Source of the DNA: Colletotrichum lupini
Taxonomy: Eukaryota; Ascomycota; Sordariomycetes; Glomerellales; Glomerellaceae
Reading direction: 5' to 3'
DNA: 64,000 bases
NCBI RefSeq assembly: GCF_023278565.1
Contig: NC_064676.1
Location: forward strand, 186,001 to 250,000
The notes below the pieces were generated by a model that had not been told where the DNA came from, ran no database searches, and saw only the letters and a program-made list of their open reading frames with translations. Each line of letters starts with the position of its first letter. The stretch's first letter is position 1. The translations under genes and the position numbers were made by a program. Shown in pieces: positions 1 through 12,860 of this stretch.

Positions 1-1525
1 GTTAACCCTGCCTTGAGACTTTGCTGCAGTCCGCATTACCCGCCAGGTCAAAGTCCGAGACCCATGTTCGACGCCATCCAAATCAAGTCATGTTTCCTTG
101 GAAATGTTTCTCTTGGTTAGCCCTACCCCAGACCTAGCTTACGGATACGCTAAAAACCCGAACGCCACTTGACGGGATGAGAATCCTCTTAACGGCCGTT
201 GACTATTGCGCTAGCCAGTATGAGTATTGAGCAGAAAACACGAAAGCTCGAACAGTGGAGCAAAGTTGTTGGAACAAGGGTCGTTGCCAGGGGTCTCCTC
301 AACGCAATGCCGATCTTTGCCTCCTTTTGTCCTTGAAGGAGCTTCACGTCTCTCATTCCTATCTCGTCAAAACTTTCTCTGCAGAGCAAACCCCTCCGGT
401 AGAGTGCCATTCTCATCTTCATCCCCTGCGAAATCAATCTTTCTCGAAGGTTTCAGTGGCATACGGTGGGGGCTATGCCATTTCCATCTTGGGACTTAAT
501 GGGGGTCTGGGCCCCCCGTTGTATCTGTCATTGCGATCGTCTGCCTTGCAGTTTTAGCCCAGCCGGGGGCTAGGAAGCGGTCCGTAGAAAGACTGCCCGC
601 AGCAATGTCTGAGTCAACCTCCCTGCAAAGCCATTGTCAGAGCGCATATCGGCTCCCTCGCGCCCGCAACCCTTGTTAATGCTGAAGCATCACGAATAAC
701 GCCAACGTCTAAAGACAAGCTTAGCATTATGGCTGCGTTGCATCGTCAAATTCAGCTCCTTGGCAGCTTTTATGCCAATGGCCACTCTTCATCGCAAGAG
801 GCCTGGACAAACTTTCTGCTGCGTGATCTAAGGTTTCTCGTGGCATTGATTCCTTATCCATCGTGGACTCATGGCTTTCCTCAAGTGACTAACGCTGAAT
901 GCGGAAGCCTGCTAAACCTTGTATTCTTCCAGCTCCGAATCAGTTCTCTGGACTTTTCCGCAGTCCCTGAGTTGGAGGGTGGCATTGGCAATGACAATTA
1001 ACCCACTTACCTTCTGCCCTTGAGATCAAACTTGATGGAGGAGCAGGGCATGGTAAGCATGGATTTTCCTAATCCATGAGGACTTCGAAGGTTGGGATCC
1101 TGGCTTACGAAGAGGAGAAGTATAGTTTTCATCGTGGCCATGGAATAGTCCACTCAAAAAGAAGTCGTCATTGAGGACGATCAACATGAAGGGTCGGCAT
1201 CTTGAAGCGGAGCAGGAACACGGCATCTCCTGAGGCCTGTCACCTCGGACAATTCCCATTCCCTAAACTGACAGTTCTCCGATGGGCCTCACTTCCAAAA
1301 GACAGGGCTTTGTTACCAGACCGCCTATCAATACCGCTTAGGTAATGGCTGACCTCTCCTTTCTTTCCGTTCAGGCTGTCTCATCAGTGCCGTTGACCAA
1401 GAATATCAAGCTTTCAAATGCGGCTCGTCTTCGATCTGACTCGATGTTCTGAGACCTCTGTATCCATCTGACCCATTGTCACTCTTTCTTCTCTTTTTAG
1501 CAGCCCGTGTTGCCAAGCGCTCAAG
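1..1525. other. Upstream region without a recognisable gene
   Basis: Only short overlapping ORFs occur here, in several frames, and none shows a domain, signal peptide or credible splice structure. The last few hundred bases are probably the promoter and 5' UTR of the GMC oxidoreductase gene starting at 1526. A distal part of an unseen gene cannot be excluded at the left edge. Confidence 0.5.
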
Positions 1526-3597
1526 ATGCGCGTTTCACTCTTTTTCACACTCGTTACTGTTTTGGCCGACTCAGCCTCTTCCATGTAAGTCGTTCCGAGC
1601 AGAATTCTTCTTGGAGACCTAAACAATTGACATTTTCATTAGCGTTGTCCCAAGGAAGATTGCAAGGCAACAGCCTCGCCATGAGCCCTTCATTGGTCGA
1701 AGCGCCGCCAACACCACTCTTGACAACTACGACTATGTCGTTGTTGGCTCGGGTCCTGGAGGAGGCCCTGTTGCTGCCAATCTTGCCATCGCCGGATACA
1801 AGGTGTTGCTGATTGATGCTGGAGGAGACTCAGGGGACTCATGGACGGAGAAGGTCCCGGCTCTTCACCTTATGTCAACTGAGTTCGAGGACACAAGATG
1901 GAACTACTTCGTAAGTGTTCTAAGTACGCAAAGAGCGTGACAGAAAGTGCCTTGACTAATACCATGTAGGTCAACCACTATCCCGACCTCGAGCAACAGA
2001 AGAGAGATTCCAAGATGACGTACGAGATGCCCGACGGCAGTTTCTACGTCGGGCTTGATCCTCCAGCTGGAGCAACCCCTCTTGGTGTTTGGTATCCTCG
2101 CGCCGGAACTTTGGGAGGTTGTTCTCGCCACAACGCTCTCATCACCACCAACGCTCATGACAGTGATTGGACGAACATTGCCACACTCACCGGCGATGAT
2201 ACCTGGAAGCCAGACAACATGCGTTCGTACTTCCAAAAGATCGAGAAGAACATGTACCTTCCATCAAGCATCATCGGGCATGGGTACAGTGGATGGCTTG
2301 GTACTTCGCTTACTTCTCTGTCACTTGTGGTTGAGGACCAGAAGCTGCTGTCGTTGATTATTTCCGCTGCTACTGCCATGGGGAAGAGCCTTCTTGGATT
2401 GGTGCTCAGCACTGTCACTGGTCTTGGCCAGGTCCTCCTTCGAGATCTCAACGCGCCTGGCCAGACTAGCAAGACTGGACTGTACCAGGTTCCGCTTTCT
2501 ATGACTAATTCCATCCGTGGTGGTCCTAGAGATCTCATTTTGGATACTGCCAACGCTGTCAATGCTGATGGATCGCGCAAGTATCATCTTGATATCAAGC
2601 TCGATACTCTTGTAAGATTTCTTGAACCAGAGTTTCATAGAAGTTGATAAATCGTATCGATTACTAACCTCCTTTAGGTCACCAAGATTCGATTTGATGA
2701 GAGTGGTGACAAGCCTCGCGCGGTTGGTGTCGACTTCTTGGAGGGCTCCAGCCTTTACCGCGCCGATCCCCGCTCAGGATCTGCTTCATCGACGGGATCT
2801 GGTAGCGTTGATGCCAATCGTGAGGTCATCATCTCTGCTGGTTCTTTCAACACACCTCAGCTTCTGAAGCTCAGTGGTATCGGTCCGAAGGCAGAGCTCG
2901 ACTCTTTCAAGATTCCTGTTGTCGTCGATCTCCCGGGTGTCGGAACCAACATGCAGGATCGCTACGAGGCAACCGTGATCGGCAAGACCAACAGTGACTT
3001 CGTCATCACAAGCAAGTGCACTTTCTTGGAGACGTCTCCCGACCCTTGCCTCGAGGACTACCAGAACGGCCTCGAGCCCATCACTAAGGGCGTGTACGCC
3101 ACTAATGGCATCGCGATCGCCGTCATCCTCAAGTCTTCCGTTGCCGAGAATGAGCCCGACTTGCTCATCTCCGGCGCGCCGGCCAAGTTCAAGGGGTACT
3201 TCCCCGGCTACGCCTCTGACTCGCTCGCCGACGCACAGCACTGGGCATGGATCATTCTCAAGGCTCACAGCAGAAATAATGCTGGTACAGTGACCTTGAA
3301 GTCGACTGATCCCAGGGACATGCCCCTCATCAACTTCAATTACTACGACACGGGCGTCAACAGCAACGGGGAGGGCGACAAGGATCTTCAGGCTACCTAT
3401 GAGGGCTTCGAGTTCACCCGAAAGGCCTTCGATAGCCTCATCCCGCTCGACGGCAGCTTCCCCGAGGTTTGGCCCGGTACCAATACCTCCACGGAAGCGG
3501 ACGCCAAACAATTCCTCAAGGACGAGACGTGGGGACACCACGCTTCGTGCACTTGTCCTATCGGTGCTGATGATGACCCGATGGCTGTACTTGACAC
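1526..3597 (+). pseudogene. GMC-family FAD oxidoreductase, 5' part, interrupted by a retrotransposon
   Basis: Secreted glucose-methanol-choline (GMC) oxidoreductase; the family oxidises sugars or alcohols with FAD. Exons read as 1526-1584, 1643-1910, 1970-2611 and 2678-3597; all three introns are GT..AG and the third has a TTACTAAC branch site. Residues 1 to about 19 form a hydrophobic signal peptide. The dinucleotide-binding motif YVVVGSGPGGGPVAANLA lies near residues 51-68. The GMC signature REVIISAGSFNTPQLLKLSG is in exon 4, and HHASCTCPIG with the first catalytic histidine lies just before the break. A Copia LTR starts at 3598; reading on from the host frame gives a few LTR-encoded residues and a stop at about 3620. 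The C-terminal piece is at 10395-10553. The substrate is unknown, but the aryl-alcohol/choline dehydrogenase-like branch is likely. As it stands the gene should make a truncated, probably inactive protein. Confidence 0.9.
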
Positions 3598-3799
3598 TGT
3601 TGGTATCCCTATTACAGGGTAGTTGGTTCGAACCGTAGTTAACGAAGAGATTAATTGAACTATATAAATATCTGCGTAGGTATAAAAAGGAGGTTCTAAC
3701 CGTAGGTTGGGCTGGCTATAATAATTATAAATAGGGCCCCTAATTAGCCCCTGCGCAGTTAGCTATATGCCGTAGTTAAATTAGACTTTTAATCTAATA
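3598..3799 (-). repeat. Copia copy 1 LTR, left
   Basis: 202 bp, starting TGTTGGTATCCC and ending CTAATA on the + strand. It matches the right LTR at 10193 over its full length but carries many more C-to-T and G-to-A changes. In the element's own orientation it is the 3' LTR, because the polypurine tract lies beside it. Confidence 0.92.
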
Positions 3800-6700
3800 C
3801 TAACTTTCTTTTTTTTTTATCGATTTAACTACTACGGTTAGAGGTATAATTCGACCTCGGGCCCGTCTACTAGGTCGTCTCCTTTTCCCTCTTTTTTTTA
3901 TTCTTTTTATATAACCTATCCCTTTATTCGTACGGTGACTTTTCCGCTACTTACGAATTACTCTAATCCTTTATTTAGTACTACTTTTATAAAAGCGTCT
4001 GCGAGGTTGTTTTTATTATTAATCTAACGGATCTCGAGTATCTCGCGCTTTTTATACGATTACTTAAGGGTTATAATATCGATTATAAGCCTCTTTTCCT
4101 TCGTCGTTCCTAATTTAACGAGGTATTCGTATAGCGAGTAAGAATTAGTATAAATAACTATTAGAATGGGTAAAAAGCTAATTTAATTAGTAATCTTTTT
4201 TAGCGTCGTTAAAATCGCGTAGGAGAGGTTAACGCCGTTAACTATATTATAAACCTCCGACGTTAGTATATTTCTCGTTACCCGCTTATTTTTAGTTAAC
4301 GAGTAGTGGATTATATTACTATATATAGTAAATTCGCTCTCGCCTATACTCTCGTTAGCTAGGATAATAATATACCCTAATTACGAAGTGAGGTCGTTAT
4401 TATTCGTAAATAACCTATCGACGAAGACGTAAAGCTTATTAGTTATAAGGTTAATTAAGTAATAGATAAGACTTCGATCGAGATTCGTTTATTACTACTT
4501 AAGCCGCTTATTAAGTACCTCGACGTCTCGTTTAGTTAGATCTATAGCCTGCGCTACCCTAGCGTAGTTAAAAGTTACTTCGGGCTAATAAATACTCGTA
4601 ATATATACCCCTTATGCAAGCTTAGCCTTATACTACTTTTTAATATCGGTTATATTTAAGTTAACGAGGTTAATCTTCTCGCCCTACCCCTTTTATTAAA
4701 AAACGACGGTTTTCTTTTTAATTATAAGAATCCCGCTATTAAATACTAAGGGGGTGTTTATTATAAGGACCTCTTTTAACTTCGTTACGAAGCCCGCTTT
4801 TTAGAGCTCCTTATCCTCTTTTTTTATAAAGTTAATATCGGATAGGCCTAATATATCGTCGGTTTATATTCTAACGATCCTAAATTAGTTACTTTCGTAC
4901 TCCGCGACTAGTAGGCACGGGTCGTACGTAGAGGTAACTATTAATAGTTAATTAATATAAAAATCGTAGTAGGTGGCTTACTAATAGGTGCCCGATTCTA
5001 CGAGCCTATATAGTAGCTTAAGTACTTTAATAATCGTACCTTCTGGGTACTTGCTAGCTATTTCTTTTAGTAGATAGGCTAGGATTTTCCTTATGAGCCC
5101 TGTGGCCGATTAGGTATATGCCTAGGTAATATTACGGCTCTAAATTTTATATCCCTTCTTCTGTAGTAATACTATTAGTACTATTATTAATCGTTAGCTA
5201 TAGCGCTATATAGTGGGCGATTGTATAAGTAGCGTCGCTTTTTTAACGTCGCTATATTCTTAAATTACGTATCTAGACTTCTCGTACGGTTAGGGTGTTC
5301 CTTTTTTTTTAATTTTACGAACTATTTGCGATTTAAATATGCGGAGGTTTATATATTTTTTTAGATCGTAGAGGATAAATTAATAGACCCCTTAATTGCG
5401 CAAAGTATCTATTTCGATAAGATCTAATCCCTTATACGGCTTTTTAGTAGTTATAATTACGCCTTCTTTGCGTAGTTTAATTACTAGCTCGAAATCGGCT
5501 TTTTTTTTTATTATATAAAAGGTGTTAATTACCTCGTCGCTAGTAATAAATTGCTACGTTAGTGCTTACCGTTATGGTCTCCCGCGACGTATTAGTGCCC
5601 TTTTAGTAATTTCCTCTTCCTCGTTATCTATTAATATTACTATAACGATTTTATTAAGGATAATTTCCTATGCCTCTGCTACGGGTTATATAGCTTCCCC
5701 TAGCTCTTCTTCTTCTTATAGGCTAGAAATTATCTCGATAGGATCTATATAATATAGTCTAACTACCGTAATTAATATTTTAAGTAGCTAGTTACGATCT
5801 TTCGTAACTACGTAAGAACGCTCGTTAACGGAAATTAATTTATATAGCCTAGCTTATTATTAAGTAATTTTGCGCTATACTCGTATATCCGAATTTAGGG
5901 GTATATCTAAATTAACCCCTATATCGGGCCTATTGCGCGTAGTAATTACTTTATTAACTTACTTTTTTACGCTCACCTCGCGTAGTGCCCGTATTACTTT
6001 TTTAACTACTTAAGCTCGCTAGCTTATATCTAGCGATAGTAATAAGGCTAAGGTCGTTTTTAAATATGCTTTAAATACTAAAAGCGTCGGTATAAGCCCG
6101 TTGGGCCCTATAGTGTCGTTATAGTATTTAAGTACCGTTTAGAGGCATTCGTCGTCGTTAGAATCGGGATTTTCCTCTTTAATAATTTTAAACGCTCTTT
6201 TTAACTATTAGTGCGCCCTTTTTACCTTTTTAATATTATAGTACGCTTCGACGGGCACGACTTTTAATTATATACCGTAGGCCGTTATATTTTTTTTAAA
6301 TTCTACTAACTTAAAACTAGTATTAGCGTCGGTTTTAATACCGTCTAGCGGTCCTTAGTATATATCGATCTAGCTTTTTTATAGAGCTACTTATACTATT
6401 TTTGCTTATAGATCCCGTAGGAATTGCCCTATTTAGAATAATATAGCCTCGTCGATTATATATAGGACCGGTCGACTGTTTAAGTAGAAAATATCGACGA
6501 CGATCTCCTAATTAAAGTTAAGCTTATTACGTAATTTGAATTTAAATTTGCGTGGGCTCTGCGTATTTATTTAGTATTAATAATATACTTTTATTAACTA
6601 CTTTAGCGCCCCTATTTCGATATTATTATTATCTAAATACTTTAAGAGGTTATATAGCCTCGCGACCGACGGGTAGCTAAATCTCCGGTATAGTCATCTA

Positions 6701-9700
6701 AGCTTACTTTCCGTTAAGTAATTAATTAACTTCGTATCGTTAATAAGCTTTATAAACGCGTGCCCCTATCGTCGTTTAACTATTTCAAAGTACTTACGGC
6801 TAGAGATTCTGTTCCTCATATTATTAAATATAATACTTAGTCAATCTATGTTTTTTAGATATAAGAGAAATAGGGTATTAACGGGTAGGATATAAAAAGT
6901 TATCGTTCCGAAGTGCGTCTCTATTTTTATCGTACCTAGGGCGACGATTTCCTTACCTAGGCCGAAGCTAATCCTCGTAATACCTACTATTAACGTATTA
7001 AGCGTTATTAGTACGATTTTTTATAGCGCTTAGAATTACCCTTTTCCTCTTATTAACTATTACGATACCCTAGTATTTAGGATAATCCTATAGAAATTAT
7101 CTAGGCCGTACTTTTTATTTGCATAGAATGCTTATACGAGCTTAGTATTTAAATAATCTAAGTAGTATAAAAAGGACCCCTCTAGCTACCCCTAGAATTA
7201 CTTAGTACCTTATCTCTTTTTTTTAGATATTAAAAGAGTAGAATTCTGCGCTATTAGATTCGTCCTTTTACCTACCTCTATATCCGTTATCTAAGGGACC
7301 TTCCCTTACTATTCGTAAATAAAAGCCTGCTTATTAAGGGCTTTTACTACTTTTTATTCGTTTAGCCTCGTATATCCTCCCGAGGCTAACGGGGCAAAGA
7401 AAGAGTAGTTAATATCGTCGACTTCGTTATAATCTAATTCGTCGGTATAAGGGGTAAGATCTTCTTTATTTTCTAAATTTCTTATAGAGTGCGGGTGCTT
7501 TAGGCTACTAAATTAGCTACTTTCGCTAGGTTCTGTACCCCCGGATCTGCCCTTATATATAACGAGGAATTAGTTAAATCGATGAGGGCTGGTTTTGCTA
7601 TCTACTGCCCTCGATTTTTTATATTATTCGTACGATTTAGTACGCTCTTCCTTAGAGTAGTTACTTAACTAATATCTATCCTTTTTATAAATAAAACACT
7701 GCTTCTTTCGTTGCCCTACTCGCGAGTTAAATCTTTACCTATTTAACGAATCTAGGATTCCTTACTAGCGATTGCTATACCTAGCTTCTTTTCCTTTCTT
7801 ATTATACGTTCGGTTAACTTAATATTACTAATAAGGGCCGTCGTATACTTAGAGGTAGGTTTAGTACGGTATTCTTACCTTAATATTAAAGCTAGATCTT
7901 AGCCTTAAGTAGAGCGTCTCGTAGTCTTCGGGTACTTAGTATAGAGTTATTTTTGTTTTTAGAACGCGCTAGACTGCGGTATAGAAATATCCGACTTTCC
8001 GTTCGTTAGTCCCCTTATTTAGCTAGGTTTTCGCTAGCTTATTAATTTAATTAATAAGCTCTTCGAGGATTTCTATTCGCGATTTGCCCTCTATTATCCT
8101 AGCTATAGATACGAAAGAAATCGCTCGTAGTTTAGATAGGAGCTTTAGGTTCTTATTATAGGTCTCGAAGCGGCTTCGGATTGCGTTAATTATGCTAAGA
8201 AAGTCGTTTCGATCGAGATTACGTACTGCTTCGTAATAGTAATTAAAGGCTTTGCTTACGAGTATAATATTAACTACCGAATAGTACTAGTGTTCCCTAA
8301 TTCCGACTTTTTCGTAGTAATCGTAAAACATCGTTAGGGTTTTTTATAAGACCTTATACTTCCCCCTAGAGTATAATTTCTCTTTTAGGAAGATCTTTTT
8401 AAGGTCTATAAACTACCTCGTATTTATTACTAGATTTTTAATATCTATATGCGATCCCTACGTCGCTGCGTACTATTAGTAACTTCGGGTAGTCTGCCTC
8501 TTTTTTTACTAGCCGATTAGTACCGAATTTCGTATTAGTAGCGGCGACGAGCTATAGATCGAAATAGGCAGAATTATCGATTATCGTACTTTTAGTACTA
8601 TATTTTACCTCTATATATCCTTTTACGACGATAGATTACTATTAGTAATTATAAAAAGGAAATCTGGGTCGTTTACCCTTTTTCTAAATTCGTTAAAGCG
8701 ATTATACGCCCTATCGACTTATACCTAGGTCTATATTACGAATTCCTCCTCCGTAATCGTCGCTACTAGGATTTCGTAAGGTTCTTACAATTATAATTGC
8801 GCTAGTAATACCCCTCGCTTATAGAGGAATCTATTAACCGCTTTTATAATTCCTAAGCTTACGCTTACGAACTATTTATCTAGCTAATAGCTAAGGTCGT
8901 CTATAATCTCGTAGAATAGGGGTTACTCCTATAGCCCCTTTTTTTCATAAATCTTAGTTAAATAGATTAATACCGCGTTAATTTACTCGCCGTTAGGCTA
9001 ATCTACGATTCTATATATCTACGTCCCCTAATAATCCGGGTTAATATTTACCTACTTATAAGGGATAGGGATTCTATCTAGGATCGGGTTTCGCCCTCTC
9101 TTTCTTTGCCCTAACTTACTAAGGGTCGTGCCCTAGCTTATGCCCGTATTAGTAATTATTAGCATGTTTAATCTTAACGGGGATATATTTAATCCGCGCG
9201 CTAGTTATAGCAAATCCGTACTTTTACTACCTAACGAATTTATTAAGGTTTAGGAGATTCCTACTTCCTCTTACCGTCTCGCTACTACTCTCGTTTCTAC
9301 CCTCTCTAGCGATTACTACTACCCTTTTAGATCGCTAGCTATTATACTTATTAAGATCCTCTTTTTCGTTTAGTATAAAAGGGTAGGTTTTAGTAGTTCC
9401 TTTTTTTAATAGTAGTAGTAGACGTTTATATTACCGTAGGACGATATAGTAATTAGTCTCGGGATCTTTACTAGTTACCGATTTCCGCTTTTCTATATAC
9501 TTCTAGCTTCCTAAGCCTCGTGCTCTCCGTAATCTCTAAATCCCCTCCTCCCTCGTTAAACCGTCCCCTATACTATATTCCTAAGTAACACTCGGGGGGT
9601 AATTAAGGGAGCTACGGGGAGGTTATTTAAATTACGGGCTTAAGGTCGTACCCGTAAGATCTTAGTAATAATAGACTTTTTCTATATACCATAAATCTCT

Positions 9701-10192
9701 TAGCTTAATAACTCCTATACGCTTTTTATTACGCTAACTAAGAATATTTACGTTTAGAGATCCCTTTTTTTAATCGCGCGGTGCTCTTTTATATTATATT
9801 ATTAAGCTCGCCCGTTGTGCTAATTAACTAAGTAAATAGTCGCCGCGTAGGTATTTTCTTTTACTAATTTAACTAGTTAATTTCTAATCGCGGGCCGGCT
9901 ATAGAAAAGTTATTTAGTAAAAAGGCTACTTAAGGCGACGGTAAAAAACTAGTTACTTAAGCGGTTTTATTAATTAACGTAGTTTAACGTAGTAAACGTC
10001 GACCTCTCGTAAGTAGTAAAGGGCTACGATTACTTAATTCCGTGCGGTATTCGAGAATCGCTCCCTTTTTTATCTACTTCCGTAAGGTTAATTAGTACGA
10101 ATCTCTTATCCCGTGCGGTATTAAGAGGTCGTCTCTTTTACATAATAAGATACCTTACCGATCTATAATAATAGAATTTAATTACTAATTAG

Positions 10193-10394
10193 TATTAGTA
10201 TCCCTATTATAGGGTAATTAGTTCGAACCGTAGTTAATAAAGAGATTAATTAAACTATATAAATATTTATATAGGTGTAAAAAGGAGGTTCTAACCGTAA
10301 GTTGGGCTGGCTATGATAATCGTAAATAGGGCCCCTAATTGGCCCCTGCGCAGTCGGCTGTATGCCGCGGTCGAATTGGACTTCCAATCCGATA
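10193..10394 (-). repeat. Copia copy 1 LTR, right
   Basis: 202 bp, beginning TATTAGTATCCC and ending CCGATA. Its outer half keeps TGGCCCC, GGTCGAATTGG and similar unmutated CpA/TpG sites that are lost in the left LTR, so decay is uneven between the pair. In element orientation it is the 5' LTR. Confidence 0.92.
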
Positions 10395-10553
10395 GACACT
10401 AACTTTAAGGTCCGTGGTACCGAGGGCCTTAGAGTTGTTGATGCCAGTGTCTTCCCCAAGATCCCTGGATTCTATATTGCGCTGCCGTTATATGTGGTGT
10501 CGGAGAAGGCTAGCGATGTGATTATTTAGGAGGCCAAGGCGTTATCATCTTGA
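10395..10553 (+). pseudogene. GMC-family oxidoreductase, 3' part
   Basis: Right-hand target duplication GACAC followed by the C-terminal piece of the gene interrupted at 3597. If the element is ignored, the frame runs ..LDT|NFKVRG.. and continues into GLRVVDASVFPKIPGF, the conserved GMC C-terminal block. An in-frame TAG lies at 10527-10529, and a second stop TGA at 10551-10553 after eight more codons. The TAG sits where CAG would give an ordinary continuation (..DVII-Q-EAKALSS), so it may be a CpA-to-TpA change caused by RIP spreading from the LTR about 130 bp away. It could also be the natural stop. Confidence 0.85.
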
Positions 10554-11017
10554 GAACTCAGCACCCATTCAACACTAGCAGGAGTTTCCTGTGCAAATCA
10601 CACAACCTTCGTTCCAGCGCGCGTAAAGGTCTTAGCTTTGGGTAGAGTACTATTCTAGATTAATAATACAGAGATACCATATTCCTTTCAAAAGCTATTG
10701 TGACACTGTGATGCGACTTGAGTTGACGTGAACACGAACTGACATGAAAGAAAGCTATACGATGTTTACATGTAAGAGTGAACTGAGAACCCGGCTGACA
10801 GTTGGATGATGTTCCTCGAAAAGAGCAGAATTGAATGATCGGGGCCGAAATCATCGCCGATTATGACGCTTAGAATAAAATGGTATTCTGCAGAGAGCCC
10901 CTGGCCTATGTTCATCGTATTGACTAAGAAGTTGAGAATGATATACTGTCCATGTGCTCAATTAAAGTCTTGAGTAAAACAATTCTATGTCGGCTATAAT
11001 AGTGCATACATGACTTA
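10554..11017. other. 3' flank of the GMC gene, no gene seen
   Basis: Normal-composition sequence, probably 3' UTR and spacer. No coding frame of note. It ends at the TA target dinucleotide (11016-11017) of the adjoining DNA transposon. Confidence 0.5.
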
Positions 11018-11061
11018 AGTCAAAGCACCCACTTTTGGGCACCCCCCCCTTTTGGGCACCC
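11018..11061 (+). repeat. Left terminal inverted repeat of the Fot1-like element
   Basis: 44 bp containing a run of eight C and two TTTTGGGCACCC sub-repeats. Pairs with 12861-12904 with one mismatch (C versus T). Confidence 0.92.
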
Positions 11062-12860
11062 TAACAAAACATAGCATCCAAACATCAACACTAACTATAA
11101 TTAATTAATTAACTACCTTCTACTACTATAATAATACAATTAAAATTCTCCCTAGGTAATTCGACCCCTATGAGTCGATTAGGACTAACTAGACGGTCGC
11201 TAGAGTCCTCCTAAGCTTTCTATACGTTCTAAATATCTACGAACTTAGTATTTAGGTCTAGATATATAGTCTTCTTTTTCCTAAGCTTTATACGCTTAAT
11301 CCTAGCCTTAAAAACTCGAACTTAGTACCGAGATATAGCTAATTAATAGGCCTACTCCCTAAAAGCTTTTTTTACTTTTTAAAATAGTAATTATCGAGTA
11401 TTATTATCTAAACTAAGCTTTATAAATAGCTTTAAATAATCGCAGAGCTCGCTAGCCTTCTTAGGAGTTAACTAGTTAATAATAGAGGTTATTAATACTT
11501 AATTAAGTAGTTTACTAATATTACTAATTATCTACCTAGCTTCTATACCCCTTTTAAATAGTATAACTTATATAAGTAGGACTATTAAGTTAAGAAGTAG
11601 CTTAGTTATATTAGGTAGCTATAATCTAATTACTTTCTACTTATTTCGTATATTTAATAACGTTAAACTAGCTAAACGAGCAAGCTAGTAGTAGCTTAAG
11701 AAGTACTGCTTTTTAATAATAATAGAATTATTTACTATATCCTCCTTACTAAGCTCCTTTTTATATATAAATTTAATAAGCCTAAAGATAGCTATATTTA
11801 ATAACTAGAGGATATAAGAAGCGTATAGTAATAAAAATAATAAATAAACGGTATTTTTATAATACTCCTATATAAATTCTATTATTATATAACTCCTATA
11901 CCTATTTAATACTAATAGTCGAGGCTAGTTTAGCTTACTAAGCCCCTTAATAGGGGGGGTCTTAGTCTATAGTAAGAACACTTCCTTTAGTTAATAAAGG
12001 GCAGTCTCGTCGGTCGTCTAGTTATTATTTATTATTATAAACTTCTAACTATTATAAGTAGTAAGTTAAAGAGGGAACTATTATTATTAAACCGACTTTC
12101 CTTTATAAATAACTAGTAGTTTAATAGCTCTACTATTAGTAAAAATATACTTAATAATCGTTATCTAAGTACGCGAACTAAGCTCTTTTTTTCGTACTAC
12201 TATAGCCTCTACTATACCTAAGACTAGCCTATTAGCTCCTTTACCCTTTATTATACTAATCTTATTTATATTATACTTATTAGCTTATTTAATACTACTA
12301 ATCTCTAGTATATTAAGTAATCTAAACTATTATTTAATTATATTAGTAATAGCTCTATTAATATAGCGCGAATCGATTAAATAACTTTTCTAAACCTTTA
12401 TTAATAAATTCCTTTTAATAAAAGTATTAATCTATCTCTTACTAAGTAGTTTATTATCCCCCTAGGACCTTAGAACTTGCTTAACGAATTCCCTAACCTA
12501 TTTATAAATTAATATAATACCTAAGTAATATTATATATAAATTTACTAAGCTAGCTAGTCTTTTTATTATAAAAGAAGCCTTTAAAGCTCTATAAATACC
12601 CTCGCCCTTATTTAATAGCCTCTCTTTCGACCCTAAAGTATTATCCTAGGAACCCCGAACTTAATCGAGGCCCTTTTAATAAAGAGACCGTTTTTAATAA
12701 TATTAAGTACTTATTAGAGCTTATTTTTAATATACGATATTATTACTTATTAATTAGTAAGTATGCTAAAAAGGAATGCATTTAGACGATTTTTGTAATT
12801 ATTATGTTAAATTAAAATAATAGGTAGGGTTTTAATGTGGTGGCTGGGAGGGATTTTTGG

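Larger units (their letters stand above)
3598..10394 (-). mobile_element. Ty1/Copia LTR retrotransposon, copy 1 (RIP-decayed)
   Basis: Element of 6797 bp with 202-bp LTRs at both ends and a perfect 5-bp target duplication GACAC (3593-3597 and 10395-10399). Pol reads on the minus strand. A polypurine tract abuts the LTR at about 3800-3822 (pyrimidines on the + strand). A gag zinc-knuckle-like stretch lies near 7680-7760. Copia reverse transcriptase motifs occur between about 4840 and 5060: KLLYRLVESGTY, then STYDPCLLV, then a TDDILGLSD active-site block. Integrase should lie between knuckle and RT, and RNase H to the left of RT. All frames are broken by TAG/TAA codons where W or Q is expected, and CpA is depleted, as RIP leaves it. 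The element is non-autonomous now. It is less decayed than the second copy at 47292. Confidence 0.92.

Noticed and set aside
2786..3541. 251-codon ORF antisense to the GMC gene
   Set aside because: Same codon-bias shadow effect; no motif.
3620..3640. GGTTCGAACC in the Copia LTR resembling a tRNA B box
   Set aside because: A palindrome within the LTR, repeated in all LTR copies; no A box or cloverleaf around it.
5522..5752. 76-codon + strand ORF inside Copia copy 1
   Set aside because: Opposite to the pol strand, low-complexity Ser/Ile text arising from RIP-altered sequence.
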